This document shows, piece by piece, positions 31,251-42,242 of a DNA stretch of 64,000 bases (its first letter is position 1; every line of letters begins with the position of its first letter). The notes below the pieces were generated by a model that saw nothing but the letters and a program-made list of their open reading frames with translations, was not told the origin of the DNA and ran no database searches. Position numbers and translations under genes: made by a program. This stretch comes from Pectinophora gossypiella (lineage: Eukaryota; Arthropoda; Insecta; Lepidoptera; Gelechiidae), in NCBI RefSeq assembly GCF_024362695.1, contig NC_065406.1, positions 744,001 to 808,000 on the forward strand, given 5' to 3'.

Positions 31251-31444
31251 ACACCCTTTAGGTATTTTCGGACTCGTAAAACCCATTAATTACAACCATC
31301 AACACCTGACACGCTTCTATCAATTTCATTTAACATAACCTGTTGTCCAAACGCACGTAATTACGTGGTTCGACCGCACCAACCTTAACCCCGTGCAGAC
31401 GTGCGGCTTACGTGCACAATGCACGTGGGAACTATTGTGGTGCA
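31251..31444. other. unassigned intronic stretch
   Basis: Moderately GC-rich (CCCCGTGCAGACGTGCGGCT), not repeated in the window. Confidence 0.3.
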
Positions 31445-32147
31445 CAGTGGTGGAGCTAGCCAGGGAAGAACTCAGGTGGGGCGTCGGGGCCGTGAAACTC
31501 CGGGGCCCTATAAAGAATCCATAGTCTTATTTCTTCTCGTTCAAAATTAGAAATTTTCAAAAAATCTCGTCTAAAAACACATTAAAAGCACGCAACAAAA
31601 AATACATTAATACGTAAATTGTTTTATCAATGACGAAGTAACACGACACGCGCGTGAGTTTAAAAAATATTTTGGCTTGTTATTGCTACTGCTATATGAT
31701 TTGTTATTGCTATACCTATTAAGATTTTAGCATAGTATTAAGTCAATACAGATGTTTTACAAATAGCGTTATTTCTTTTTTCAATTTGCGCATTCGGGCA
31801 GGCAAAAATGAACTTAGCCCATACAGCCTGACAATATCTTCAATGGGTGATAGGTCTGTCAAAGAACAAAAGCCAGTGTTGTGACGTTCATTAGCATAGT
31901 GATGTAGTCGAGATTAGACCAATCGATTCTGTTCCATCTAACAATAGCTAGAACTGAAATAGAATTTGGACTTTTAATTTCAATAAGTGTAACAACATTA
32001 ATTATGGTTTTGAAATCACAAATAGATACCTACTATCCCACAGCTGGACAAAGGCCTCGCCTTGATTCTTCCACTCATACGCAATGTTTATAACTTAAAG
32101 TGTCACGAGCCCCACCGCGCCCCAGTCCGCCCCTGGCTGCGCACCAT
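31445..32147. mobile_element. possible hAT-like element
   Basis: CAGTGGTGGAGCTAGCCAGG at the left and CCCCTGGCTGCGCACCATG at the right form imperfect inverted ends of hAT style. No 8-bp target duplication could be confirmed and no transposase frame is present. Confidence 0.35.
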
Positions 32148-32965
32148 GTCATTTTACAGCTTACTGGCCATTGTCTGAGTAAATGCGTTTCCTTGGCCAC
32201 TGATATTATGTGTGCCGACGTTACCTCTTTATTAGCGCCTTTAATTTGTTTGTTTTGTGTTTGCAACAGTCACTCTTGACTACCGGCTTGGGAACCCTTT
32301 GTCTAGTGTGTTGTGTGCTCTCTGCTTTGGCTTACCTTTAGGGCCCTATCTGACTAAGACACCGTGCATATATTTTGTTGGTGGGGCCACCGTGGTGTCC
32401 AAGTGAGATATGGCCCTTAATAGGTTTCTGTGATTGTAAACGTTTCAGCATTTGGCGAACCTACACTTAAAAACTTGCACGTTAGAAGGAGAATGTTCAT
32501 TGTAACCAAGGCAATAGTTGTTTAATTATATTTAGCCTTATCACATTACTTATCTTTTGTTTTAAGTTTTAAACCCTCTCTTTCTCTCCTCTATCTCTGG
32601 AGAAGGAAGAAATCTCTTCTTTATGGAATTTTCTCATCCATTATTTTACTTTTTATGTTTGTTTTGAAAAAAGAACATGAAGTTCAAATGAACTACATAC
32701 CAAAAGCTACATCCCAGCTGCGCGCACAGATGACCGCAGCGTTTGCGCAACCCGTCACCGACAACACCGGCAGACAGGCGGAACTTTGCGCAAACTACAG
32801 ATAAGAAAAAGACGCGGTTGTGACATCTGTTTGCTGAGGTCTAAACAAACTGACAGGTGCCGTGTTAGAGTTGTGAGGTTATGTGTTAGGAATATTAGAG
32901 CTTACATCTAGACTTGATTGACTTATGTCACTGTGGTTATTTTCCTAATTCCCTGCCATACGAGA
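32148..32965. other. unassigned; GC-rich patch at 32710-32830
   Basis: CCAGCTGCGCGCACAGATGA and following bases are GC-rich and unique here. Otherwise AT-rich; no gene recognised. Confidence 0.3.
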
Positions 32966-32967
32966 AT

Positions 32968-33064
32968 TACGACAAAGTAATTTTTGTGATATGTCCCCAC
33001 CGGGAATCGAACCCAGGACCTCCGGATCGTGAGCCCAACGCTCAACCACTGGACCACGGAGGTC
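32968..33064 (-). mobile_element. SINE-B head
   Basis: GGGAATCGAACCCAGGACCT and CTCAACCACTGGACCACGGA: the tRNA-like part only. Confidence 0.8.
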
Positions 33065-33169
33065 GCAATCTAAATATTAACACTCCACTATCTCACACAT
33101 TTCGTCTCAACCAGTATAAAACCAGTCCAACGTTCACTTTTACTAAAGTTTAGCAACGTTAATTTCCCC

Positions 33170-33245
33170 CGTGATAGTGCGATCGAGACTCGAACTTGCG
33201 TAACAGTTATGTGACTGGCCAACTGACCCACTAGGCTGCGCAGGC
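33170..33245 (-). repeat. tRNA-like fragment
   Basis: On the minus strand GCCTAGTGGGTCAGTTGGCC and AAGTTCGAGTCTCGATCGCA have A-box and B-box character, probably a decayed SINE head and not a working tRNA gene. Confidence 0.35.
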
Positions 33246-33335
33246 GCTTCATTCACGCGCTGTTTTTACTTGCGGGCTAATAAGATAGCAAGGCTGTTGT
33301 GAAAGATATTGTTAATTTAATGGTTTTGGCGTGAC

Positions 33336-33402
33336 TTATTGTAGATTTGCCGCATTAACTACTTGGCCGGACTAATAGGGAGCGCTGAGGGCTCTCACCC
33401 GG
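33336..33402 (-). mobile_element. jockey tail fragment
   Basis: CTTATTGTAGATTTGCCGCA and GGGAGCGCTGAGGGCTCTCA, with a small deletion. Confidence 0.7.
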
Positions 33403-33574
33403 AAAGTAAATTATTAGAAAAAATCGTTTATTTTATTCTCAAACCTAACAAGTAGGTACGTACGTACATCACACAAGCCAGCCAAGTAGGTGGTTAATGG
33501 CACGGAATATAAGGAACAGGTTGGAAAGGCCCTAACGCGCATTTTGTATGAGAACCGCTGTCCGTTTAGGCGCA

Positions 33575-33686
33575 GAATGTCCAATTCGCAAAATGTCCAG
33601 TTCGCAAAACGTCCAATTCGCAGAATGTCCAGTTCGCAAATGGTCCAATTCGCAAAATGTCCAGTTCGCATTATGTCCAATATTCA
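33575..33686. repeat. 16-bp minisatellite, about 7 units
   Basis: Units begin at 33575, 33591, 33607, 33623, 33639, 33655 and 33671. The first four units and the last two keep the strict alternation CCAATTCGCA and CCAGTTCGCA, so the effective period is 32 bp. Confidence 0.95.
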
Positions 33687-33976
33687 TCGTAACGTGATTA
33701 ATTTACTAATTAAAAAAGTTGGGTTCTAATGCTAAGTCAAGTTATAAGTATATACATATAAGTGGTCCACTGATTGTAATTTTAAACCTACGGGACTCTC
33801 TCCTTTAAATCAACAGGACTTTAAAAGAGTCAAAACTTTTTAGGGAACTGTTATACAAACGTGACGTCAAATACAAAGAAACCACGAGACAATTGGAAAA
33901 TAATTAGGCAGTTTGTTTTTGGAAAATTTGAATTGTATTGACATTTATTTTTTTATTATTCACCCGCGCGGGTTCT
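33687..33976. other. unassigned stretch
   Basis: AT-rich; nothing recognised. Confidence 0.35.
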
Positions 33977-34110
33977 TATCTCATCAGTCATCCCGTGATC
34001 ATGGCACTTGCAACAGTGTCGAAATATCGGGAGTCTCATATCCCCATTTAAACGCGGTAAGAACCAGTTATTATGTGCTTTAATTATGATAATAACCGCG
34101 TAAACTTAAA
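33977..34110. mobile_element. MITE-4, right half
   Basis: CCGTGATCATGGCACTTGCA, ATCGGGAGTCTCATATCCCC and GATAATAACCGCGTAAAC. Confidence 0.8.
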
Positions 34111-34291
34111 ACAGTTGATCTATTGTTCAAATTCGGGAGCTACTCCGGATCTACCCGTTATTTACGTGTACGACATTGAAAAATATTGAAAGTCAGTCAA
34201 TATTGAAACATTAGCCTCGTAATTGGAATCACTCAGACATAATAGCGACGTCCTAATCCAAATAGAGGTCATGTTAATACATAATGTACTT

Positions 34292-34430
34292 GGGGGTTAA
34301 AAAGGCCACATCGAAGCAATTCATCTAAAAAGCGATATATTTGCACATTTAAAAGTAAGTGTTCAATGCAAACAAATGTCAAATAGCAATATTGCTTTCT
34401 TAGATGAATTGCTTCGATGTGGTAAAATTG
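34292..34430. mobile_element. MITE-3 copy
   Basis: GGGGGTTAAAAAGGCCACAT at the left; right arm TTAGATGAATTGCTTCGATG. The right tip is lost. Confidence 0.8.
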
Positions 34431-34624
34431 CAAAAGATCACACGAAACTATACAAATTTTACTGACTTTCAAGGTGTAAGTACAGCTAATGCATACATAT
34501 GGTAATTTTAGAGACTTTCAAAATATTTTCATCTGTGCCTTGGGAGTGTCGTCACGTTGGCAAACAAACGCTTTCAGGTTAAAGGTCTGACGGAGGAGAC
34601 ATTTTAAGGTTTTAAAACACTTTT

Positions 34625-35130
34625 ATTTAAATACTGGCCCCGATTCCTGCAGACACCTCCAAATTTTACTTTATTACCTGTCATTTTCTTATCCGCCTAA
34701 AAGGAAAGGTACGGATTGTCAATCATCCGTCCTCTTAATTTTAGGAAGAATGAGTAAATTAATGAATAACCCGGGCGAATCAAAAAGGTTTCTCGCTGGT
34801 ATGCAAGCCGTTTGACGTGTGCTGTCAATATAATTCTGTCGGGTTTGGGAAGAGCGAGGCCACCTAGCACAAGCAATGTATTGCTTAAATGGTGTGCTTC
34901 CACAATTTGTAAAAAAGGTTTTTGGAAGACAAATAAATATTTTTGTATTTGTATTTTGTATTGGCCATGTAAAATTTTTAGACGGTTGTTTTAGATTTGT
35001 GCTTAAAATTGACGTGTGTTCCATAAATTTTATGCTTGTCGATTACCCGTCCCTTTCCTTTTCGGCGGATAAGAAAATGACAGATATAACTTAAAATAAA
35101 ATTAGATGGTGTTTGCAGGAATAGCACTAT
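34625..35130. mobile_element. MITE-5, most complete copy
   Basis: Left arm GATTCCTGCAGACACCTCCA and CATTTTCTTATCCGCC; right arm CTTTTCGGCGGATAAGAAAA and TGGTGTTTGCAGGAAT are inverted copies. About 500 bp with a non-coding centre. Confidence 0.7.
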
Positions 35131-35254
35131 TGTCCTACAAAATGAAACAGCGTGATCAGCACGTGTTTGAAAGTTGTGGTTAAAAAATATATTTTTGTCT
35201 ATTATCCTCGCAAATACGCAATTTTACGCCGTAGTCTTAAATAAAAAAATATTA

Positions 35255-35340
35255 ATTGCACCGAGAGAGAGTCCCCAGCGCTCCCCATTTGTCCGGCCAA
35301 ATAAATACCATATGCGCAAATCTATAAGTCATGTCAAGAA
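35255..35340 (+). mobile_element. jockey tail, decayed
   Basis: CAGCGCTCCCCATTTGTCCG and AAATCTATAAGTCATGTCAA. Confidence 0.65.
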
Positions 35341-35697
35341 ACACGCGTAAGAGATGGCATAATAACAAATTCAATTGCGGTCATAAAATGAAGTAAGAAA
35401 TGTTGCCTATAAAAATAATGATCCTAAAACCGCTACTGGCCATAATAATACCACGGTGGAGGCAACCAACTATAATTTGACTAAAACAAATGGTGCGTTC
35501 GGAAACCATTAAATATAAAATAATTTTCTACGAGTGAAAGTGGCAAGGATGGGGTCTTTGCCCCTGATGTTTGTTTCCACCACGACCACGTGGTAACCGC
35601 AGCACACTCCAGAACTCTCTGCTTGCGGAGTTTGATGCGATGTGACATTGTCAATTCGTCACAGTAGTGCGTGGTATTTTTTATTCTATGACTGCAG

Positions 35698-36430
35698 TTC
35701 AGTGGTTGAGCGTTGTACTCACGATCCGGAGGTCCGAAGGTCGAATCCCGGTGGTGACAAATCACTTTGTGATCCCTAGTTTGGTTAAGACATTATAGGC
35801 TGATCACCTGATTATCCGAAAGCAAGATGATCCGTGCTTCGGAGGGCACGTTAAGCCGTTGGTCCCGGTTACTATTTACTTACTAATGGAAGGGCGTAGT
35901 CGTTACATGAGCCACGTCAAGGGCCTTTTGCGGCTTAATAGTAACCCTGACACCAGGGTTGATGAGGTTGGTACTCCAGCTCACAACCCACACGATAGAA
36001 GAAGATCGAGTCTAGAATTCGTGGACCCGACTACCGATGAGATTACATTACCCGATCCCAATGTCAGAGTCCGCGTAGTTGGCGCGTCGGGCCCGAGAGA
36101 CAGGGTGACTACCCTAAGCGCGTTTAAGCGCTTATGTGACTGCATAAGTGACTACATAATCGCTTAAAGTAAGACCCAGACGGTGACGGTCGATGACTTC
36201 CCTCAATCAGCGCTTATCGCTATCGACCCACTAGGGTCGATTAATTCTTTCAAATATTTTTCTCTCAGACGACGCCCTGAGCCGAGGTTCGCGCCCAACT
36301 GGGCACCCTCAGGCCTGTTGTCTTAAACGTTGTACCGGGTGAGAGCCTTCAGCGCTCCCCATTGGTCCGGCCAAGTAGTTAATGCCACCTGCGGCAAATC
36401 TACAATAAGTCACGTCAAGAAAAAACCATC
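35698..36430 (+). mobile_element. 733-bp chimeric retro-insert: SINE-B, unknown, jockey tail
   Basis: SINE-B occupies 35698-36004 with a (GAA)-type end, 36005-36180 is unrecognised, and 36181-36430 is a jockey tail with poly(A). The 17-base repeat TTATTCTATGACTGCAG at 35681-35697 recurs with one change at 36431-36447, outside both ends, so the whole unit may have integrated as one cDNA. Confidence 0.7.
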
Positions 36431-36448
36431 TTATTCTATGACCGCAGC

Positions 36449-36789
36449 ACAAACCCAGCATTGGCCTGCGTAACGATTTGACTTGTTAGCAATGATTTAG
36501 CTTTATTGACGTACGTGTGTTCTGAGCACTTTCTACATTTTTCTACGTTGACATTCCCATAAGTTATGGTTTTATGTGAAAGCTGTTGGTATAAAAATAA
36601 ACGATGTACGCTTTAGAATACAAAGGGACATTAATGTGAGTGATTTTTTACGTCGCGTTTCGTAACAGTATGTTATATATAATAATTTTATCTGTTGAAT
36701 AATTCTGGGCATTGTAACTAAAGAATTCTTTCCAGCCAAATAGTGACTGCTTTCCGCTGCATAACATAAGGCTCACTAGCATATTCTCT
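36449..36789. other. unassigned stretch
   Basis: AT-rich; nothing recognised. Confidence 0.35.
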
Positions 36790-37038
36790 TAGGTTCAAGA
36801 TAAAATTATGGAATTCTGATTACTAAATAAAGACAGACCTAAAACTAAAGAAAAACATTTTCATTTTTCTTTTTAACTTATTTATGAATTTTAATCAAGA
36901 AAAAAGTAATAATAAGTCCGACATTTTATCACGTTTTTCTATGACGTCACAGTGTGCTTTTTCATACAATTTCCTTAGTGATTTCATGTTTTGACGTTTA
37001 GTAAAAAGTAACTGATTTGACTAGTTGGAAACTAAAGC
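36790..37038 (+). repeat. Rep-F, best-preserved copy
   Basis: AGGTTCAAGATAAAATTATG start, AAGTCCGACATTTTATCACG, TGACGTCA at 36943-36950, and GATTTGACTAGTTGGAAACT end. Confidence 0.8.
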
Positions 37039-37384
37039 TTATTGGGCTAGTCAGAGGTACATGTATCGCGAGATGAACTAAGTGCACACGCTTCACCCGA
37101 ACCATAACTTTCCGAGATAAATAATCAATACCAAAGACATCAATAAATGATTAATAAATTACAGCTGCAGTGCCTAGTTTCTTATTATACTTACTTACTT
37201 AATTAAAGCAATTTAAAAAATTTTGGTTCTATTTCAAAGAACATTACTTTAACCGCACTCATTTATAGTTAACAAGAAATAATTCTAAAACTCCAGGACA
37301 AAATCGTAAAAAAGGCGGTCTAATGTATTATTGGTAAAAAGTTTAAAAATAACAATCGAAATTCTAAAATAGCTCATAAACCGG

Positions 37385-37505
37385 AGTGTGTGTATAAAAC
37401 TATTGATGAATGTGGAGGAAGCAAGAGAAGTGTGTCAGGATACGAAGCAAATGGAATACTTACCATAGTCTCTGCTTGCCCCGATGCGAAATAGGCGTGA
37501 GTTTG
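37385..37505 (+). mobile_element. LINE-D tail, plus strand
   Basis: GATGAATGTGGAGGAAGCAA, GAGAAGTGTGTCAGGATACG and ATAGTCTCTGCTTGCCCCG. Confidence 0.6.
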
Positions 37506-37611
37506 TAAAATAGCTCATCAAGTCAATACTAAGCTTAATATTTTTCCTTCCTTTATCTCTTTATAGTTGACAATAAAAATAAATTTCAACTCGTTAAATA
37601 AGGCTTAAAAA

Positions 37612-37720
37612 TAAGTAGAATAGAATAGAATAGAAAAAGTTTATTATAAAAGGACGCCACACACAATAAAAAAAGACAACAACATCATATCAAAATTCCA
37701 CTAAAACAAACAAACATTAA
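37612..37720 (-). mobile_element. LINE tail with (TAGAA)n
   Basis: AGTAGAATAGAATAGAATAG and TTTATTATAAAAGGACGCCA, then TCATATCAAAATTCCACTAA. The same tail is nested in SINE-C at 41424. Confidence 0.7.
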
Positions 37721-37929
37721 AAGTTCCTGTTTAATGTCATATTCATTTTCAAATCCTACTTTATAAATAACTTCCAGTTCCAATCGTATCTCCTTTCTTT
37801 TTGTTTCCTTTTGATAACTTATCGTAGATCGCCGCAGCTGGCTCGACATTACTACTAAGCCAGACAAGTCGGAAATCCTTCTCTACTCATTAAAATCAAA
37901 TTGTAAGGAATGTGTCCACATCACAGTGC

Positions 37930-38515
37930 GTTTTAGGGTCCCGTGTGGTCCATTCCTAGTGAACTTCAGGACCGCCTCAGTAGTGACACATATCTTAATA
38001 AAATATATGCAGGAAGATTTAGAAATGTGCAAACATTATGAAGATTTGTACTTAAAAGCTTTGAACAATCATCTTTGAACATCATTGCACAAAGCGCTTC
38101 GCATCGTCCTTCATTATACGCACTGCTAGGATGTGGGATTCTCTGGCGTCTTCTGTATTTCCGAATGCATACCCACACGATAAGAAAAAGATCACTGGCT
38201 TCATGCGTTTGTTTCAGACAAGTTAATTGTTTATATATTTATGGAATATATATTATATATAATTTATCTAAATGTGGTTTGTAGGTTTAGGTTAATATTT
38301 TTTTTTTATATTAGTATAAGTAATTTCTAAATAATTTGTACGCGTATGTATGTCTAATCTATTTAATATTATACGTTGAATGTCTCTCTTGTCATGTAGG
38401 TCAGCTGGAAGAAATCTCTTTGTTTAGAGATAAGCTTACCTGTACTATCTGTTTTCTATGTATGTTTATTGTATCTGTTTTATTGTGTACAAAGAAATAA
38501 ATAATAAATAAATAA
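37930..38515 (+). mobile_element. non-LTR LINE 3' end with (AAATAA)n tail
   Basis: A frame with RMWDSL- and SVFPNAYPH-like residues around 38120-38180 is typical of LINE reverse-transcriptase C-termini. The 3' UTR GGTCAGCTGGAAGAAATCTC and an AAATAATAAATAAATAAATA tail follow. Confidence 0.6.
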
Positions 38516-39189
38516 GTTAGTCATTTAGAAAAGATCTAAAACAGCTGACTAGGACAAGACTCGAACAAACAGCTCTTATCAAGCCGGGACGAGCGCGTTA
38601 AAGATTACATTTACGTACATAAACACATTACATTTAAGTTTGTTTTTTTTTTTTCATTTTTTTTTACGTTGATTTGATTTTCACACCACCGGATCCTCAT
38701 CCTGTCCATAGCATGATTTAGTCATAGATAGTCTCGTATATATTTCTTTTTAATTTGTATCGTCAGGGCTTTGTGAAAACAGGATAACGATGATGATGAT
38801 GAGTCTCGTAGACATAATTTGATGTGATATTATTTATTATACTTACTCTGAATGTTGTTCATAAAATAAAATAAAGAAAAGGTAGTTTTTTGGCAGATCT
38901 TACCGATCGATTCTAATCAAAATGATTACATAAATTCTATTGTCGGCTTGGTTCTGATATGTTCAAATACAGGACCCTCAGAGCAAGAGTCCGATACAGT
39001 CTTGGCAGGTTTTTTTTTGTTTCCTTTAGGTCAGTGCACCTTAATTTCGGTTCAATGGTGCTAGTCTGACCCACATTCCTGGTTTTTTTGTTTTATTTGG
39101 CTCCATTCGTTGAAACAGATATCTTACTTTGTTTGGGATGATATATTATATAACCTATTCTTGCAATTGAGTTATTAATAATCATTGAG
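38516..39189. other. unassigned, with (GAT)n LINE tail near 38800
   Basis: AACAGGATAACGATGATGAT ends a retro-insert; flanks are AT-rich and not recognised. Confidence 0.35.
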
Positions 39190-39252
39190 GTCCTATGGTA
39201 CACCCGCTTGCTTCTCAAACGAGGATCGCCGGTTCGAACCCCGGTGCCGGAC
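39190..39252 (+). repeat. tRNA-like segment
   Basis: CTTGCTTCTCAAACGAGGAT and CCGGTTCGAACCCCGGTGCC. Closely similar to 23936-23998. Confidence 0.5.
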
Positions 39253-39314
39253 TGAGTTATTAAAAATATATCTTAAGTGCAGTTTTCACTAACACAGTTG
39301 GTTCGACCATTATA

Positions 39315-39405
39315 GACAGCGATTTGGCTCACCGGTTATCACATTGGTCTAACAGAAAGCTCGGTGAGTTGTGCATACTTAGTTCATCTTACGTTGGATG
39401 TAAGT
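39315..39405 (-). repeat. Rep-I copy
   Basis: TTGGCTCACCGGTTATCACA, TTGGTCTAACAGAAAGCTCG and TTAGTTCATCTTA. Confidence 0.6.
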
Positions 39406-40164
39406 ACAATCAAAGAGTAAAAATGCAGTCACTGAGCTCAGCGAATTATTTGTATACAGTGGTGAAATTATGAACCACTAGTTGTCATAATCATAAAATT
39501 TATGTTTTTGTAGGTGTTTTTGGTCTATTACAGAAAGGTCTTGTAACCAGGAGGTCTTAAGTGCAACCAGTTAATTTATTACTTTGCAAGAAACTGATTT
39601 GACTTTTGCGCCTTATAGTATCTTTGACTACCCCATTGGGTTATAGTCGTGAAGAGTATGAATTATATATATCTGCCTATCATAACATTAAAATATTTGC
39701 ACATAGTCTAGCACGTAAATCCGCCGGGAGCGCAGAGAAAGCGCGGCGTCCGCGTCGCTTGCGCAACCGGCGATCGTCAGTTGTCACCGCGCAGGTGTGG
39801 GTCAAGTGCACCGCCTAATTCTAAATTCAAACGTGAGTAGAGTGCCGATACTGTTGTGAAATTGAAGTGAAGTAATGATTGCCTAGATGGAAGCCAGGGG
39901 GTGGTGTCTTCGCCTGTTGTCTATGGAATTTCATTCGTAGTCTCGTAATCGCAAAGGCCTGTACGACCCACAGCTAGGCATAGACTAACTCTCATCGAGA
40001 GCCCTCAGAGCTTCCCATTTGTTTTGCTCCAAAAAAAGCCAACTCTCGAGATTTGAGGAGGTATCAAGTAACAATGGAGAATAGGTAGTTCACGCAGCTC
40101 TATTGCGGGTTGATGAAGAAAGGGCTCCCATTCATTGTGTACAAATAAATAAATAAATAAATAA
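39406..40164. other. unassigned; CpG-rich patch at 39710-39800
   Basis: GAAAGCGCGGCGTCCGCGTC and TGCGCAACCGGCGATCGTCA give a GC-rich island inside a 70-codon frame with no family match. Possibly regulatory. A (TAAA)n run lies at 40145-40164. Confidence 0.3.
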
Positions 40165-40425
40165 AGGGCTCCCATGGTCCAGTGGTTGAGCGTTGGGCTC
40201 ACGATCCGGAGGTCTCGAATTCGGCTCCCTATTTGGACACGTCTAATAAAAAAAACACATTGTGAGACTGACTCGGCTTTGACCACTACACAACGAGATT
40301 TAAAATAAGATGCCGTGCTGAGGGTACGTTAATCAGTCAATAGTATGTCGGCAGTTAACCCTGACACCATGGTTGGTGAGGTCGGTCGTTGATCTCACAA
40401 CCCACATGAAGGAAGAAGATAAAAT
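40165..40425 (+). mobile_element. SINE-B, internally deleted
   Basis: GGTCCAGTGGTTGAGCGTTG, CTCACGATCCGGAGGTCTCG, a damaged centre, and CCTGACACCATGGTTGGTGA. Confidence 0.75.
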
Positions 40426-40444
40426 AATAATTCTTAAAAAAGCT

Positions 40445-40640
40445 AATCGAATCTAGCCTACAAGATCCCACTGCTGGGTAAAGGCCTCCCCTTCCTCTTT
40501 CCATTTCTTGCGGTGCTGTGCGTACTCCGGCCAGTCCCTCCTGCAAGCGTCCAAGTCGTTACGCCGTCTCTTTCGAGGTCTACAACGACGCCTGTACCCG
40601 TCATGAGGCACCCAATGCGTGACGATCCGTGCCCACCGCC
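40445..40640 (-). mobile_element. LINE-R 3' end
   Basis: The minus-strand frame shows RRCRPRKRRRNDLDAC and RRDWPEYAQHRKKWK. Its very end, read on the minus strand, is GGCCTTTACCCAGCAGTGGG then TAGGCT, matching the SINE-A tail. Confidence 0.75.
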
Positions 40641-40960
40641 AAAAAAATTATATAAAAATAAAAATCTTAAAAAATAATAATGAAAGAAAAAAAAGCTCGT
40701 AGATCGGTGATGTGTGGGTCCTTAGTTCATCTACCTGTACTCGGATATAGTCGTGAGCTTACGTAGTAATGTCGTTAAGAATAGAAACTCTCCCTCTAGT
40801 AACTTGTTCCGCTGTCTAATGTCAATATCGTGTAATGCAAACCAGTTATACACATACGCCGGTAGTGTTGCCCGATAAAAAATCCACTGAATATCGATTA
40901 ATAATCGATTATATTTTATCGATAGTATTGCAATCATTTTACAATCGGTAGTAATAATCG

Positions 40961-41351
40961 AAGGACACAGAAGGACAGAGAGAGACTCGAGGCCTTTGAA
41001 ATGTGGTGTTGGAGGAGGATGGAAAGAATAAGTTGGACAGAAAGGGTTACAAATGAGGAAGTGCTAGTAAGAGTAAGGGAAAAGAGACAAATACTGAGAA
41101 TTATTGAGGACAGAAGAGGCAAGATGATTGGACACCTAATAAGACACGACGAATTCATTAAAAACATCATAGAAGGAAAGCTAGAAGGAAAGAGAGGAAG
41201 GGGAAGACCAAGAAGAGCTTACATGGAACAGATTAAAGAAAAGGTTAACGTCGTGTCTTATAGGGAAGTCAAGGAATTGGCCTTTGATAGACTGGAATGG
41301 AAAATGCTATACACCGACAAGAGCGTGGCTCTTAAATTGATGATGATGATG
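40961..41351 (+). mobile_element. LINE-P 3' end with 11-bp target duplication
   Basis: Long frame with WCWRRMERISWTERVTNEEV, GRGRPRRAYMEQIKEKV and FDRLEWKML; a two-base gain near 41311 shifts the last codons. Tail AAATTGATGATGATG. AGTAATAATCG flanks it at 40950-40960 and 41352-41362. Confidence 0.92.
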
Positions 41352-41366
41352 AGTAATAATCGGTAG

Positions 41367-41763
41367 CAACAGTTTGGTAGAACGCTTGCCTCTCACTTTG
41401 AGGTTCGAATCCAGCACAGGCATTTGTTTTAGAATAGAATAGAAATAGTTTATTATAAAAGGGCGCCACACACAAAAAAAAGACAATAACATCATATCAA
41501 ATTTCCACTAAACAATTACAAAAAAAAAGCGAAGATGTTTGTCGAATTCATATTTGGATCATAAAAGACTATCACGTGTTCAGCGGAGAAAGAAAACATC
41601 GTGAGGAAACCCACATTCCCGAGACTTAACCTATATCAAAATGGGCTGGTTTTCCCTGCACGGGTTGGAAGGTCAGACAGGCAGTCGCTTCTGTGAAAAA
41701 CAGGATCTTCAGGTTAGGTTAGTGGACCTCGTGAAAAACGGGATAATGCTAGGGAGATGAGGA
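41367..41763 (+). mobile_element. SINE-C interrupted by a LINE tail
   Basis: Head GTTTGGTAGAACGCTTGCCT and GGTTCGAATCCAGC; then a minus-strand LINE tail (AGAATAGAATAGAAATAGTT, 41424-41530); then the SINE body resumes at GTCGAATTCATATTTGGATC. AGTAATAATCGGTAG flanks the SINE at 41352-41366 and 41763-41777. Confidence 0.88.
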
Positions 41764-41839
41764 GTAATAATCGGTAGTAATTTCCATACTATCGATAGAC
41801 ATATCAATATTTAGATTATTTTGGAGTATTATTCGATTA

Positions 41840-41935
41840 TAATCATCATCAAATACTCTCCATGATACTTTTTTAGGGAAAAATAGGGCAGTGGTTTCCC
41901 TCTTGCCTTCCGCCCCACAATAATACCCACAATCC
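41840..41935 (-). mobile_element. LINE-P 3' region
   Basis: ATCATCATCAAATACT tail, TTTTTTAGGGAAAAATAGGG and GTTTCCCTCTTGCCTTCCGC. Confidence 0.6.
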
Positions 41936-42242
41936 AATCCACAATAATATACAATCCACAATAATATAGTATTATATCGATTATTCGACAACACTATATG
42001 CCGGTGATATGTCCGTCCGTATGTCAAGCAAGGCATAAGGCAATGGGCGGGGCAGCCTATTAAGTAATTGATTGATTTGCACAATAGAACAATATCTTTA
42101 TTATAGTCGCTTTTAACAAATCTAACTCCTTCGATTCTTCGTGTCGAATTGTAGCGTTGATAGCGACTCTCCGAACGGCGATTCCCGCTACGGCGAGTCT
42201 GTTTACGGCAAGTGGCTTGACATTTCGTCTGTCATTTGCATG

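Noticed and set aside
31445..32147. Firm hAT transposon call
   Set aside because: Ends are only loosely inverted and no 8-bp duplication was found; kept as a low-confidence feature only.
33414..33729. Repetitive peptide frames over the minisatellite
   Set aside because: The 16-bp unit is not a multiple of three, and the frames arise from lack of stops in the repeat; no gene signals.
41001..41366. 121-codon frame with endonuclease-RT similarity as a host gene
   Set aside because: It lies inside a 5'-truncated LINE-P insert with target duplication, lacks catalytic domains and is frameshifted near its end.
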